From assembly GCA_905182715.1 (NCBI GenBank), contig CAJJCP010000014.1, forward strand, positions 17,408 through 81,407: a DNA stretch of 64,000 nt, read 5' to 3'. Under the pieces are notes generated by a model. It made no database searches and was not told where the DNA came from. It saw only the letters and a program-made list of their open reading frames with translations. A program made the position numbers and the translations under genes. Below, one piece after another: positions 53,631 through 63,325 of this stretch. Each line of letters begins with the position of its first letter. Positions within the stretch are counted from its first letter, which is position 1. Origin of the DNA: an uncultured Candidatus Poseidoniales archaeon. GTDB taxonomy: Archaea; Thermoplasmatota; Poseidoniia; Poseidoniales; Poseidoniaceae.

Positions 53631-54194
53631 TCAGCCTTGGCGGCCTTCGATGGCTGAACTCAAAAGAGCAACAGCTGCAATAACTCGCCGATCTAATGGA
53701 TGGCCGGGTGGAATCATGACATCTGTTTGTTTGATGATTGGATTGAAGCGTTGTTGCATAAGTATCGGTTGCTGGCCAGCAATTTCAAAATGATATTTCG
53801 CTGGAATGAAGGGTATGAAACGACGTAAAATTGCGATACTGTCTTCGATGAATTGAGCATAAGGATTACCAGATGCATCGCTAATAGTCCAAGAATCTTT
53901 AAGAATCGATTTCATAAAATTACGCTTTGCTGTACCGAGAGAGGCGCCCGTTTGTGAATCAATGATGTCGTAGGTTGTTGCAAGGTCCATTATTGAGCGC
54001 GCTTTGATTTGAATCAATGGCACTGTGCAAGACATATCTGAAAAAAGTACAATGTCTTCTCTCAACTTGAAACGCTTTTGTTTTGAATAAGCAACCAGAT
54101 TCCCTTCGAGGTCTTCAAAGAAAAAAGCGCCTCCAAAGAGTCTCCAAAATTTCGTCCTTATGAGGTACCGGTCCATTTGGAATAATTGTGACAT
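53631..54194 (-). CDS. LURP-one-related (tubby-like fold) protein
   Basis: The start is taken as ATG 54194 (MSQLFQMDRYLIRTKFWRLF), with an in-frame upstream extension from 54257 less likely. The 187-residue protein has the LOR pattern: YLIRTKFWRLFGGAFFFEDL, a lysine-rich turn, FKLREDIVLFSDM, a second repeat (YDIIDSQTGASLGTAKRNFM, DSWTISDASGNPYAQFIEDS) and a final helix starting DRRVIAAVALLSS. The fold is related to tubby and phospholipid scramblases. The family's molecular role is not settled. It converges with glmM. Confidence 0.72.
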   Translation of the reverse strand: MSQLFQMDRYLIRTKFWRLFGGAFFFEDLEGNLVAYSKQKRFKLREDIVLFSDMSCTVPLIQIKARSIMDLATTYDIIDSQTGASLGTAKRNFMKSILKDSWTISDASGNPYAQFIEDSIAILRRFIPFIPAKYHFEIAGQQPILMQQRFNPIIKQTDVMIPPGHPLDRRVIAAVALLSSAIEGRQG

Positions 54195-54272
54195 AAAAAA
54201 TCCACAGGATGCAAAGTATATACAATTTGCTCCAGTAAAGAGGATTTTACGGACCATTATTGGCGCTCAAAG

Positions 54273-57200
54273 TCATTCGTTCGCCAGTTCACCTTCGTGA
54301 GTCTGCGTAAGATAGGTCACAAGGCCGAGTAAGGCTGCTGAAGCAATGAGTATGGCAAGTAAGATTTCAACTGAGGCGCCTTGAATGATGACTATTCCGG
54401 CAAGAATCCAACTCAATACAAGGTCAAGGGCACCAACAACTCTCCAGGCTTTACGTAGCGTGAGGACGCCACTGACCCATGAAACGGTAGATGATAAGAG
54501 GATAAACAACACTGCGTACAAGAGATGAGCATGTCCGAATGCTGAACCAATCAAGAGAATGTGCATTGCCCATAATCCTGCAGGGAGCCAAAGACCTTGC
54601 CGTTGTTGTACAGTCCATGCTACGAAAAGGATGCTGAGAAGTCCAAGGGAGGAAGCAATGAAGCTGAGGGAAGGAAGGGCGATGATGTCCGAAAGCCAAG
54701 CGCTGCTTGCCAAATACGCCATCGGAATCATCAACCAAGCAGTTAGGACAACTGCAGGCTGAGTCCACCAAACGCCACGGCGGGCAGACAATCCAATGAC
54801 TGCCAATACTGCAGGTCCAAAGGAGAGGAGGGCGACAACCAAGATCCATGCAGAACGGCCACCTGCCCCTCTGTGGTCATTCATGTCATGTTGGATACGT
54901 TTGCCTTCAACCCAATCAAATCCAAAGACTGCAGCAAGGAGAAGAGCCTCAATAATGACAAAGGGAACGGTCCAAGTGAGTGTTGAGAGTGTTGTAACAA
55001 ACGGGTCAATGCCGAATGGGATTGGAACTTCGCCTCCAATGACGACGCACAAGATTCTATCTAAGGCTGCAAGATAGATGACTCCCTCGAGGGCATTGGG
55101 GATTCTGTGCCCCAAATCATTTCGGCCAAGAAGCCCTATTCCGCCTAACATCACAAGTCCGGCGAAGAAAACAACCAGGTGAGTCGCATCTCCAAGTTCA
55201 ACAACCGAATTCGAAGCTCGGCCTGCGACGTGAACCAAGACAAGGCCCAACATACCAAGGGCGATCGGGGCTTCTATGCCCATTATGTCAGGTAGCCTTA
55301 ATCCAATTTGGTTTGCGCGAATTCGCGAAAGTCCGACGAACAAAATTGAGATCATTACGGTGAATGCAAGAGCAAAGAGAGTCGCCCCCGTGGTGAAAGA
55401 AAGAAACGAAGTTGCGAGAATCATCGTGGAGAGGAAAAGAAGGACAATCGTTGGTTGGTGGTGAATATCTCCGACATAGAGGTCCATTTTTCCCGAAGAA
55501 CCTGAACGGCGTTGCCGTTTTCTCTGCTTTTCTGCCAAAGATAACAGTTCTGTATCAATGAGGCGTAAGTTACTTGTCGAGCTCGAAGTGGTTGCGTCAC
55601 CTTCTTGGGTGCCACCAAGTTGTACAACTTCAGAACCATCCATTCCACTGGATTCAAGGAAGGATTGGATTCTATCTTGTTTATCTTTAAGCCGTTGTAT
55701 TCGGTTCTCTTTCTTGGTGAGTGCCCGTATACCTGAACGAAACTCGCCCTGGACAGCAAGATATGCCCCTGAACCCACGAACGCTATGATCGAGGCTAGG
55801 ACGACAATTTCAACAGCGATTGAACGACCTGCTAAAGCCATTGAAATGATCAATGCTACTGCAGTCACTGCTGGTGGTAGGAGTTTCTCTAATGTCGCTG
55901 CTCGCAAAAGATACAGCACTAATGCAACCAGTCCAATGAGCATCAAAACCAAGAGGTTTGTTTCCTTGTCCAGCATATGTTCTGTGCCTGATAAAGGAAC
56001 GGTTGTAAGGGGGTCTAAGGCAATCATAATGAAAAAGGCCGTGAGGAAACCCATCATCATCGTTAGTAACTGTCCTGGAAGGGTTTCGAAGCGTTCAAGG
56101 TCGCTTTCTGTCGCTCCGGCTGCGCGTCTGCGGTCAGATGATTTCAGTAAAATGGCCGAGGAAACCACTAAAGAAAACGCCCAAAAGGAAGATTGGCCGT
56201 AGGTCCAAGAAAGTAAAAGAGCAAAAATACCCCAAAAAGTCATCAATGTTTGAGGTTTTCCGAGATGCCTTTCAAAGTACACCATCAATGAATGACCGAT
56301 AAGCAAACTGCCGAGGATGATAACGACCCCGTACATCGGTAATGCGTTTGGGCGAACGATGGCCCAGGTAACGACGACAGAGAAGAGGAAACTCAAGTTC
56401 CACAGTTTAGCTAAGCCAGAGTCTCGGAGCCTTGCACCGACTTCGGAAAGCCCAACCAGTCGTGCTGCAAGGTTTAACCCGACTTCGCCATGTCGAAGGT
56501 TGACCCAGATTTGTTGTACTACGAGCAGGCTCATCCAGAGGAATAAATCAAATTCGTTTATTGAAATTGGAATGAAATCCGCAGAGATAAGGCGGGAGTC
56601 GGCATCGGTTGCAAACAGCAAGAGCCAAACCCAAGGACCCAGGACGGCCGTTCCTGCAATCGAAGGTGAAGAACGGTAAACTGCTAATCCGGAAAGGCCG
56701 ATCCAAACAATACCTTGGGTAATCAAAAGAAGTCGAGCACCATTCTCTGATTCTCCTGATGGAATGAGAAGAGTGAGTAAGAGTACGATTGCGAGACCTC
56801 CAAGCCAGAGTACGTGGTCAGAGACTGCTGTTTGATTTCGCAAAAGGGCAATTGCGGTAAACATGGCTGTAAACACAGCATACAAACTGTAACCGTCCAA
56901 ATTCCACGGCAAAGTAATGTCAAACGCGCCCGAAGTGTACAATGAAAGTCCAATCAAAAGAAACGGTGCTGGGAAGATGATGTAGGGGGCTAATCTCCTC
57001 ACATCTATGCCGCGAACAACCAGGTATGAACCGCTGAAGGCAGAAATGAGAAGCATCAGTTGTGCAAGAGCATACCCTGTTTCTAATCGGTGTGCTGTGA
57101 TGGCTAATAACGCGCCAATCATTCCAAGACTCACAGAAACGGACCAGAGCGCAGGTTTGCCAAGGCCCATTGCTTCAAATGCCTTCGAAAACCAATTTTC

Positions 57201-58184
57201 AGCCCGAACAAACTTTGCGGCGATAATCGCGTTGGTTGCCGTCACACAAGTCATCAATAAGAAGAGTAACAGTCCATCTTCAAACGGGACTATTTCGAGG
57301 CCAAAGAGGGCCCAGTCGTCTGAAAGAGCATGAATACCAACCCAGAGATAGGAAGAGGCAATACCAAGGCTAGCAAGGTTTCCAGATTGGCGGTAAATGG
57401 CAAGTCCGTGCATAAGTAGAGTGCCTAAACCAATCATTGCTGCGACGCCTATTTCGCCGTAGAAAGCCCCAGTTGCACTACCAACCAACAAAAGAATGAG
57501 CGTTGCTTGAGCTGCAATCGCATCTTCATTATGGCGTTGTGCCAAGAATATATTCAGGGAAACAATACCGATGAGAGTCGCACCGAACATTTCGTTAGCA
57601 CCAAAAGAAAGTCCGTCAAACCACCCCCAGTGCCAAGCATCGATGGCAAGTCCATAGAAGAGTTTCATTGAGATAATTACCCAAGTCACACCCAAAAGGC
57701 GCATGTTTGGATTTGGAATCCACCGCTCACCGAGATAAAGGCCGAAAAGACCCATGACCAAGAGCCCTAATCCGCTGGGAATTTCAGGGAGCACCGTTCC
57801 AACAAGGGCTCCAATAGCAGACCATGTGAGTACCATTGCCACTAAGAGGCCAAAACTCAGTCGCTTCTCGCCGTGTACCGCAAGGTCAGTGACGCTATCC
57901 ATTTCAGATTTTTGAAGAACCGTGCCATCGGATTGTACTGCACCCGGGCCGTGAGACTCTTCTTTACCTGAAGAAAAGAAGGAAGTGATCTCGCCCACGG
58001 CGATGTCCTCTGGTTCTGATGAAGGAGATGGGGGGGCTACTGGTGACTTCTCTTGGTCTTGTTTGACCATAAATGAATTGATGTCAACGCCTTGAGCACG
58101 TTGAAAATCACGTTTTCGAACGACTTCGTCTCTCGGCTGAGAGGGGTTTTTTTCGGATGTGCCGCCATTCGACCCCCCAGTCAT
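54273..58184 (-). CDS. very large polytopic membrane protein, unknown
   Basis: The 1,303-residue protein has a cytoplasmic N-terminal part of about 105 polar residues and then about 30 or more hydrophobic helices, arranged in runs separated by short charged loops. Near residue 830 there is a soluble stretch with a basic coiled-coil-like segment (RALTKKENRIQRLKDKQDRI) and a Ser/Thr-rich loop, after which more helices follow. No known transporter or enzyme motif is seen, and the size and lack of conserved charged motifs in the helices are unusual. It could be of the DUF2339-like class of large bacterial membrane proteins, which I cannot confirm. Confidence 0.7.
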   Translation of the reverse strand: MTGGSNGGTSEKNPSQPRDEVVRKRDFQRAQGVDINSFMVKQDQEKSPVAPPSPSSEPEDIAVGEITSFFSSGKEESHGPGAVQSDGTVLQKSEMDSVTDLAVHGEKRLSFGLLVAMVLTWSAIGALVGTVLPEIPSGLGLLVMGLFGLYLGERWIPNPNMRLLGVTWVIISMKLFYGLAIDAWHWGWFDGLSFGANEMFGATLIGIVSLNIFLAQRHNEDAIAAQATLILLLVGSATGAFYGEIGVAAMIGLGTLLMHGLAIYRQSGNLASLGIASSYLWVGIHALSDDWALFGLEIVPFEDGLLLFLLMTCVTATNAIIAAKFVRAENWFSKAFEAMGLGKPALWSVSVSLGMIGALLAITAHRLETGYALAQLMLLISAFSGSYLVVRGIDVRRLAPYIIFPAPFLLIGLSLYTSGAFDITLPWNLDGYSLYAVFTAMFTAIALLRNQTAVSDHVLWLGGLAIVLLLTLLIPSGESENGARLLLITQGIVWIGLSGLAVYRSSPSIAGTAVLGPWVWLLLFATDADSRLISADFIPISINEFDLFLWMSLLVVQQIWVNLRHGEVGLNLAARLVGLSEVGARLRDSGLAKLWNLSFLFSVVVTWAIVRPNALPMYGVVIILGSLLIGHSLMVYFERHLGKPQTLMTFWGIFALLLSWTYGQSSFWAFSLVVSSAILLKSSDRRRAAGATESDLERFETLPGQLLTMMMGFLTAFFIMIALDPLTTVPLSGTEHMLDKETNLLVLMLIGLVALVLYLLRAATLEKLLPPAVTAVALIISMALAGRSIAVEIVVLASIIAFVGSGAYLAVQGEFRSGIRALTKKENRIQRLKDKQDRIQSFLESSGMDGSEVVQLGGTQEGDATTSSSTSNLRLIDTELLSLAEKQRKRQRRSGSSGKMDLYVGDIHHQPTIVLLFLSTMILATSFLSFTTGATLFALAFTVMISILFVGLSRIRANQIGLRLPDIMGIEAPIALGMLGLVLVHVAGRASNSVVELGDATHLVVFFAGLVMLGGIGLLGRNDLGHRIPNALEGVIYLAALDRILCVVIGGEVPIPFGIDPFVTTLSTLTWTVPFVIIEALLLAAVFGFDWVEGKRIQHDMNDHRGAGGRSAWILVVALLSFGPAVLAVIGLSARRGVWWTQPAVVLTAWLMIPMAYLASSAWLSDIIALPSLSFIASSLGLLSILFVAWTVQQRQGLWLPAGLWAMHILLIGSAFGHAHLLYAVLFILLSSTVSWVSGVLTLRKAWRVVGALDLVLSWILAGIVIIQGASVEILLAILIASAALLGLVTYLTQTHEGELANE

Positions 58185-58347
58185 GAAACCTTACCCGTTC
58201 CAAGTTACCTTCAATGCTTTCGATGATTCGTGAATCCGGCTCATCTTTTCAGAGATTTTAGCTCTTTTCCGAGTTTGGGACAATCAAGCCGCTATACATT
58301 GATTTCTAAGAAAGAAGTCAGCATCCGCCGGGGTCCTACAGCCAAAA

Positions 58348-58363
58348 GGGACAAAGAGGTCCC
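58348..58363 (+). promoter_or_regulatory. hairpin in the pckA leader, just before the Shine-Dalgarno
   Basis: GGGAC-AAAGAG-GTCCC is a 5-bp stem with a 6-base loop. It ends two bases before GGAAGGAGGT, the strong Shine-Dalgarno at 58366-58375 of pckA. It could affect translation, but no ligand or sensor is evident. The 194-bp intergenic region holds no other feature I can support. Confidence 0.3.
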
Positions 58364-58378
58364 GCGGAAGGAGGTGGC

Positions 58379-59980
58379 ATGGCGGCCACCCATGGGACTC
58401 CGACCGGAGACCTCAACGCGCACGGAATTACTCCCTCGGGAGAAGTGTATTGGAACCAAGAAGCCCCGGCGCTTATCGAATTAGCCGTGGCTCGAAAAGA
58501 AGGTGTATTCAGCTCCCATCAAGCATTGGTCACCGAGACTGGAGAACGGACTGGACGTTCCCCGAATGACAAATTCATCGTTGATGAAGAAACCACTTCC
58601 GAAGACATCAACTGGGGCAATGTAAATATTTCAACAGACTTGGTTACTTTCACCAAAATGAGAGCAAAGGTTGCTGACTATCTTTCCGCCCAAGATACAC
58701 TTTTCGTTCAAGATCTCTATTGTGGCGCTGATTACAGTGAAGCTTTGCCTATCCGAGTCATTAACCAAAATGCTTGGCATAACGCCTTTGCGCGCAACAT
58801 GTTCATTCGACCGGATGCTGAGCGATTGAGCACCCACTCTCCTGAATTTACCGTTCTTCATGCGCCGCACTTTGAAGCCAATGCCGAAGAAGATGGGCTG
58901 AACTCTCAATGTTTTGTCATCGTCAATTATGCTGCGAAAGAAGTCATCATTGGTGGTACTCGATACGCTGGAGAAATTAAAAAGTCAATCTTTTCAGTAA
59001 TGAATCTCATTCTTCCAAAGAAAGGAATCCTCCCCATGCATTGCTCAGCGAACACTACTGGCGAAAACACCGCTATCTTCTTCGGACTGTCTGGAACTGG
59101 GAAAACAACCCTTTCCGCAGACCCAAATCGTGCTCTTATCGGCGATGATGAACACGGCTGGGGCGCAAACGGTGTATTCAATTTCGAAGGTGGGTGTTAT
59201 GCAAAACTCATCGACCTTTCTGAAGAAGATGAACCTGAAATTTTTGGCACAACTCAAAAGTTTGGAACCGTTCTTGAAAACATCGTCATGGATGAAAACG
59301 GAGTGCCAGACTTTGCTGATGTTAGCAAGACCCAAAACACCCGCGGCTCATACCCGATTGAATTCATCGAAAACCGTACGATGGATTCCAAAGGCGGACA
59401 TCCTCAAAATGTCATCTTCTTGACATGCGATGCTTTTGGCGTCTTACCGCCAATTTCTCGATTGACTCCTGAACAAGCCGCTTACCACTTTATTTCGGGC
59501 TATACTGCAAAGGTAGCCGGTACTGAAATCGGGGTTAAAGAACCTCAAGCAACCTTCTCTGCTTGCTTTGGCGAGCCGTTTATGCCTATGCATCCAGGTG
59601 TGTACGCCGACCTTCTTTCGAATAAAATGGAAGAACACGGTGCAAACGCTTGGCTCATTAACACTGGCTGGTCCGGTGGTGCATACGGCGTTGGCAACAG
59701 AATGAAGATTCGATACACTCGTGCTATGCTCAATGCAGCCATGGATGGGAAACTGGATAATGTCCAATACGTCGTTGATCCGCGATTCGGATTTGAAGTG
59801 CCGGTCGAATGTCCGAATGTTCCTGAAGAAATCTTGCAACCACGTAACACTTGGGCTGACACAGCAAATTTCGATGCCACTGCAGATAAACTCGCAGCAA
59901 TGTTTAACGAAAACTTTGCTCGTTACGAGGCAGGTGTCTCTGTTGAAGTCAATGCAGCAGCACCGCAGCCACTCGCTTGA
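58379..59980 (+). CDS. pckA: phosphoenolpyruvate carboxykinase (ATP)
   Basis: The 533-residue protein is of normal family length. Its P-loop FFGLSGTGKTTLSADPNRAL is near residue 234-253, followed by LIGDDEHGWG with metal-binding acids, an N-terminal TGRSPNDKFIVDE with the substrate-binding Arg, and RGSYPIEFIENRTMD. It converts oxaloacetate and ATP to PEP and CO2, the entry step of gluconeogenesis. It has the best Shine-Dalgarno in the window, suggesting high expression. Its stop is 3 bp from the convergent isochorismatase gene. Confidence 0.97.
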   Translation: MAATHGTPTGDLNAHGITPSGEVYWNQEAPALIELAVARKEGVFSSHQALVTETGERTGRSPNDKFIVDEETTSEDINWGNVNISTDLVTFTKMRAKVADYLSAQDTLFVQDLYCGADYSEALPIRVINQNAWHNAFARNMFIRPDAERLSTHSPEFTVLHAPHFEANAEEDGLNSQCFVIVNYAAKEVIIGGTRYAGEIKKSIFSVMNLILPKKGILPMHCSANTTGENTAIFFGLSGTGKTTLSADPNRALIGDDEHGWGANGVFNFEGGCYAKLIDLSEEDEPEIFGTTQKFGTVLENIVMDENGVPDFADVSKTQNTRGSYPIEFIENRTMDSKGGHPQNVIFLTCDAFGVLPPISRLTPEQAAYHFISGYTAKVAGTEIGVKEPQATFSACFGEPFMPMHPGVYADLLSNKMEEHGANAWLINTGWSGGAYGVGNRMKIRYTRAMLNAAMDGKLDNVQYVVDPRFGFEVPVECPNVPEEILQPRNTWADTANFDATADKLAAMFNENFARYEAGVSVEVNAAAPQPLA

Positions 59981-59983
59981 TTT

Positions 59984-60541
59984 TCAATCCCTTGTGATGC
60001 TCTCTGCATCTACAACGGTACAAAACTCACCGTGCAAACTTGCGAGGGCAGTTTGGTGAAGAGTTTCTGCATCAAACACACCTCCGTTTATTGAGGCTCG
60101 TGGGAAGGCAGCACAAGCATCACCAACCAACTTGACATCAAATCCCAAATTGCCTGCCATTCGGACACTGGTTGAGATGCAGTGGTTCGTTGTCAGGCCT
60201 AAAACAACCAGTTTGTGTACCCCCTTATCTTTTAGAAATTGTTCTAATTCAGTACCAATGAAACAACTGTTCACACTTTTCACAAATTCTGCTTCGCGGT
60301 CTTGTGGAACTGCCCAGTCAAAGTATGCAAATCCAGTTTTTTGGTGACCCAATGGACTGTTGTGCTCTGTTGAAGAATGCCGAACATGGATGATGTTTCG
60401 GTTCAAATTTCGCCAGTGATGGAGAATAGATTTCGCATGTACTTCGAAATGAGGATTATTCCTTTCACCCCATCGGGGGTCATCGAATCCTTTTTGGCAA
60501 TCGATGAGAAGAAGTGTATGCTCTGCAAAGGTATTGGACAT
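59984..60541 (-). CDS. isochorismatase-family cysteine hydrolase
   Basis: The 185-residue protein has the family catalytic set: Asp14 (LLLIDCQKGFDD), a Lys in VKSVNSCFIGTELEQFL and a Cys in GLTTNHCISTSVRMA, with the characteristic cis-peptide-like turn before it. Such enzymes hydrolyse amides or vinyl ethers (nicotinamidase, isochorismatase and others). The substrate is unknown. GGAGAG lies eight bases before the ATG. Confidence 0.9.
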   Translation of the reverse strand: MSNTFAEHTLLLIDCQKGFDDPRWGERNNPHFEVHAKSILHHWRNLNRNIIHVRHSSTEHNSPLGHQKTGFAYFDWAVPQDREAEFVKSVNSCFIGTELEQFLKDKGVHKLVVLGLTTNHCISTSVRMAGNLGFDVKLVGDACAAFPRASINGGVFDAETLHQTALASLHGEFCTVVDAESITRD

Positions 60542-60687
60542 GATTCAAACTCTCCTGTAGTAGACTCATCGGTGTTCGTTAATAATATGTGATGAGAATG
60601 GACAAGGTGGCTTGAGATGATTGGGTTTTCAAGTAACATCGGCATGGAAGTACCGATGAAGATACTGCATTTGTTGATAAGAAACCT

Positions 60688-61653
60688 ATGCATGACAAAA
60701 GTATGGACCCGGCGGATGAGCAAGCAGGAGCATGGACAAAGGCGTTTGAATCAGGGAAGTTCGTCCGTAAGTCAAGTGAATTCCGTGACCAGATTGCAGC
60801 CGATGATGCTTTTGACATTGAAAGTCAACGATACCACCTCTACGTATCTCATGCATGCCCTTGGGCGCACAGAACTCTCATCACATCTGTCCTGCTTGGA
60901 CTTCAAGAACACCTAACATTCGATGTTGTCGACTGGCGCATGAACCCTAATGGCTCATGGTCCTTTAATGCGGAAGAAGAAGGAGCAACTGCCGATACTG
61001 TCAACGGTGAAACCAGCCTCGAAGGGATCTACAGTCGTGCGTTTGACCAGTGGAGCGAAAATGGGAGTATCGGAACCGTACCCGTATTGTGGGACCGGAA
61101 ACACAGCACTATTGTCAATAACGAAAGTAGAGAAATTGTTCGCATGTTCGATACGCTTGCCCAGTCAGGACTCGGAAACGGCAGAACGTTATGCCCGAAC
61201 GAACTCAAAACCGAAATTGACCAAATGATCGATGCCAATTATGAAACGGTCAATAACGGCGTGTACAAGTCTGGATTTGCCCGAACTCAATCCGCATATG
61301 ATGAAGCTGTCACTGCCTTATTCAATCGTCTCGATGAATTAGAATCTCACCTTGAAGGCCGAGAATGGTTAGTCGGAGATGGAAAAGGGCAACTCACTGA
61401 AGCAGATGTTTGCCTCTTCCCAACCTTAGTGCGCTTTGATTTGGTGTATGTGGTTCACTTCAAATGCAACCTTCGAAGAATTATTGATTACCCCAATTTA
61501 CAAGCGTTTGTAGAACGAATGCTGAACCTACCTGGCGTGCGAGAAACCTGCCATTGGCATCACATCAAAGCGCATTACTTCTGGTCTCACAAGAGCCTCA
61601 ATCCTTTCCGAATCATTCCACTCGGGCCCCTTGAAGGCGCACATACAAAGTGA
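60688..61653 (+). CDS. glutathionyl-hydroquinone reductase-like (ECM4/YqjG) glutathione S-transferase family protein
   Basis: The 321-residue protein follows the ECM4/YqjG pattern: an N-terminal extension (EQAGAWTKAFESGKFVRKSS), the active-site SHACPWAHRT (Cys57), DVVDWRMNPNGSW, GTVPVLWDRKHSTIVNNESR (thioredoxin-fold SNAIL-like segment), NGVYKSGFARTQSAYDEAV, and a C-terminal helical domain ending NLPGVRETCHWHHIKAHYF. These enzymes reduce glutathionyl-hydroquinones using glutathione. Most archaea lack glutathione, so another thiol may be used. Confidence 0.88.
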   Translation: MHDKSMDPADEQAGAWTKAFESGKFVRKSSEFRDQIAADDAFDIESQRYHLYVSHACPWAHRTLITSVLLGLQEHLTFDVVDWRMNPNGSWSFNAEEEGATADTVNGETSLEGIYSRAFDQWSENGSIGTVPVLWDRKHSTIVNNESREIVRMFDTLAQSGLGNGRTLCPNELKTEIDQMIDANYETVNNGVYKSGFARTQSAYDEAVTALFNRLDELESHLEGREWLVGDGKGQLTEADVCLFPTLVRFDLVYVVHFKCNLRRIIDYPNLQAFVERMLNLPGVRETCHWHHIKAHYFWSHKSLNPFRIIPLGPLEGAHTK

Positions 61654-61655
61654 AG

Positions 61656-62405
61656 TCAGTCTTGGTGTGGCTTGAGTTTAACCATGCGAATGAGTGTCAT
61701 TATTCGTAAGAAAAGATAGCCGATATCAAAACCTCCAAAATTCGCATTACCTGGAGTCCGGTGGTGTTCCGCATGATTTCCTTCACCCATGGTAAGCATT
61801 GCACTTGGTAGGAAATTACGTGCTTCTGTATTTGGGTCATCTCTTGAACCAACCAAATGAGAGATTGAATTAATTGAATCTCCGATGTTGTAAAACAATA
61901 CCGTAATCGTCCAGCCAAGAGCAATACCAAACCATCCGAGTTCAGCATAGAAGAAGTAGAATGGCAGAAGATGAGACAGTGCAAGTATGAAATTCACTGG
62001 CCTACGACTCATGAGTTTCAACAATGGTCTATCCAAGTCCTTTGGCAATTCTTCTGGAAAGGTTTTCCAAATGAAGGGGTCGATCATTGTGCGAATCGGC
62101 CCTGCTATGGCATACAGTATGGCGACTATGGTGCTGCTTGTAGAGAGATACCAGCCACAATGTGCATGCCAGAAGCCACCAAAATACGGGGAGTGAGGGT
62201 CGTCCGCTGTATCCGTAGTTTTGTGATGGATGCGGTGATTCAGTGCCCATTGAATTGGTGGCCCAGCCGGTGTTCCAGCGTATACTAAGATATACTTCAA
62301 TACTGAATTTGATTGAAATGAATTATGGGAAATGAGGCGGTGAGTGCCGAGTGAAACGCCAAGGCCGATGAAGATATACCAAACGATCAAAAGACCGTAC
62401 ATCAT
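61656..62405 (-). CDS. acyl-CoA/fatty-acid desaturase-like membrane di-iron protein
   Basis: The 249-residue protein has three His boxes in the order and spacing of delta-9-type desaturases: GTHRLISHNSF (His22, His27), NHRIHHKTTD (His57, His60, His61) and EGNHAEHHRTPGN near residue 205-217. The hydrophobic helices between are as expected. It begins just before the first box, so it is shorter than many homologs. The start ATG overlaps the stop of the upstream gene (ATGA), so it is operonic. A fatty-acid-type substrate is unusual for an archaeon. Confidence 0.85.
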   Translation of the reverse strand: MMYGLLIVWYIFIGLGVSLGTHRLISHNSFQSNSVLKYILVYAGTPAGPPIQWALNHRIHHKTTDTADDPHSPYFGGFWHAHCGWYLSTSSTIVAILYAIAGPIRTMIDPFIWKTFPEELPKDLDRPLLKLMSRRPVNFILALSHLLPFYFFYAELGWFGIALGWTITVLFYNIGDSINSISHLVGSRDDPNTEARNFLPSAMLTMGEGNHAEHHRTPGNANFGGFDIGYLFLRIMTLIRMVKLKPHQD

Positions 62406-63325
62406 TGATTCTTCAGCCCCAATTTAGAACGCGTTCTTTCAAGATGGGCGTGGGCGTGTTCGACGAAAAAGCCATGCATAAGGAATCGATAAGAGAGGCC
62501 TGTTGGACCAACCAGAATCATTGGGAAACGGTTGTGGGCTAGGTCTGCAAAGTGTGCGGCTCCAACAATTTCATCAATCCGTAAACCGACTGAGTGGTCG
62601 AATTGAAACGAGTTAATGGCCGCCTCGTATTCTTTGGCCGTCAGCCAAAAACAAAACGTGGTTTTGAATAATTCATGGGCTGTTTCAAAATCGAGGAACT
62701 GCGTCCATTTCTTCCGCGAAGGCGAGTGTTGGATGTCAACTGGGGTCCAATTTGTCCATTGTAACTCCTCTTCGGCGATTGGCCAATTTCCGCCTTTCAT
62801 CTCACCTAAATCACGCATGGTCATCAAGACGCCTTGATCGTGGTGAACGAACGTTTGGACCATGAGGTCACTGATTACTTTCGGGTAAATGAGAACAGGT
62901 TCGACGCCTTCTTTTCCAGAATTGTCAATCACGAAATTCAGCAGATTGCTCTCGGTTTGAAAATGTCGAAGAATCAAAATATTGGCTTCTGGACGAACGA
63001 AGTGTTTCATAAAAAAGCATATTTGCCATTGAAGGAATCTATGCGCCCTCCATTGAATCGGAGAAAGGCGCTTGAGGTAATAGGTGATGTGAAGGGTAAT
63101 GCTGAGAAGGATTTTCAAGGTTGGTAAAATAACCACCCGTAATGGATTTTGCAGATCTTTAAGCCAGTATTCTTTGGCTTCCAAATCCAATGGAAGGCTG
63201 TCATCGCCACTCAATGCATCGCTCAGTGATGCTGGCATTCTTCCGTGATTTTTGGCGAGAGCTTTTGCCAGGCGGCGTTGAGCACGTTGCTCTTTACGCG
63301 ATACTGTTGATTTACTGGATGTCAT
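62402..63325 (-). CDS. unknown protein of desaturase operon
   Basis: The 307-residue protein starts basic (MTSSKSTVSRKEQRAQRRLA), has a hydrophobic segment (VVILPTLKILLSITLHITYY) around 82-105, and a helical body with His/Asp-containing stretches: ILILRHFQTESNLLNFVIDN, VQTFVHHDQGVLMTMRDLGE, then FADLAHNRFPMILVGPTGLS and HGFFVEHAHAHLERTRSKLG near the end. No family is recognised. It overlaps the upstream gene by 14 bp and the desaturase start by four, so it is translated with them. Confidence 0.68.
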   Translation of the reverse strand: MTSSKSTVSRKEQRAQRRLAKALAKNHGRMPASLSDALSGDDSLPLDLEAKEYWLKDLQNPLRVVILPTLKILLSITLHITYYLKRLSPIQWRAHRFLQWQICFFMKHFVRPEANILILRHFQTESNLLNFVIDNSGKEGVEPVLIYPKVISDLMVQTFVHHDQGVLMTMRDLGEMKGGNWPIAEEELQWTNWTPVDIQHSPSRKKWTQFLDFETAHELFKTTFCFWLTAKEYEAAINSFQFDHSVGLRIDEIVGAAHFADLAHNRFPMILVGPTGLSYRFLMHGFFVEHAHAHLERTRSKLGLKNQ

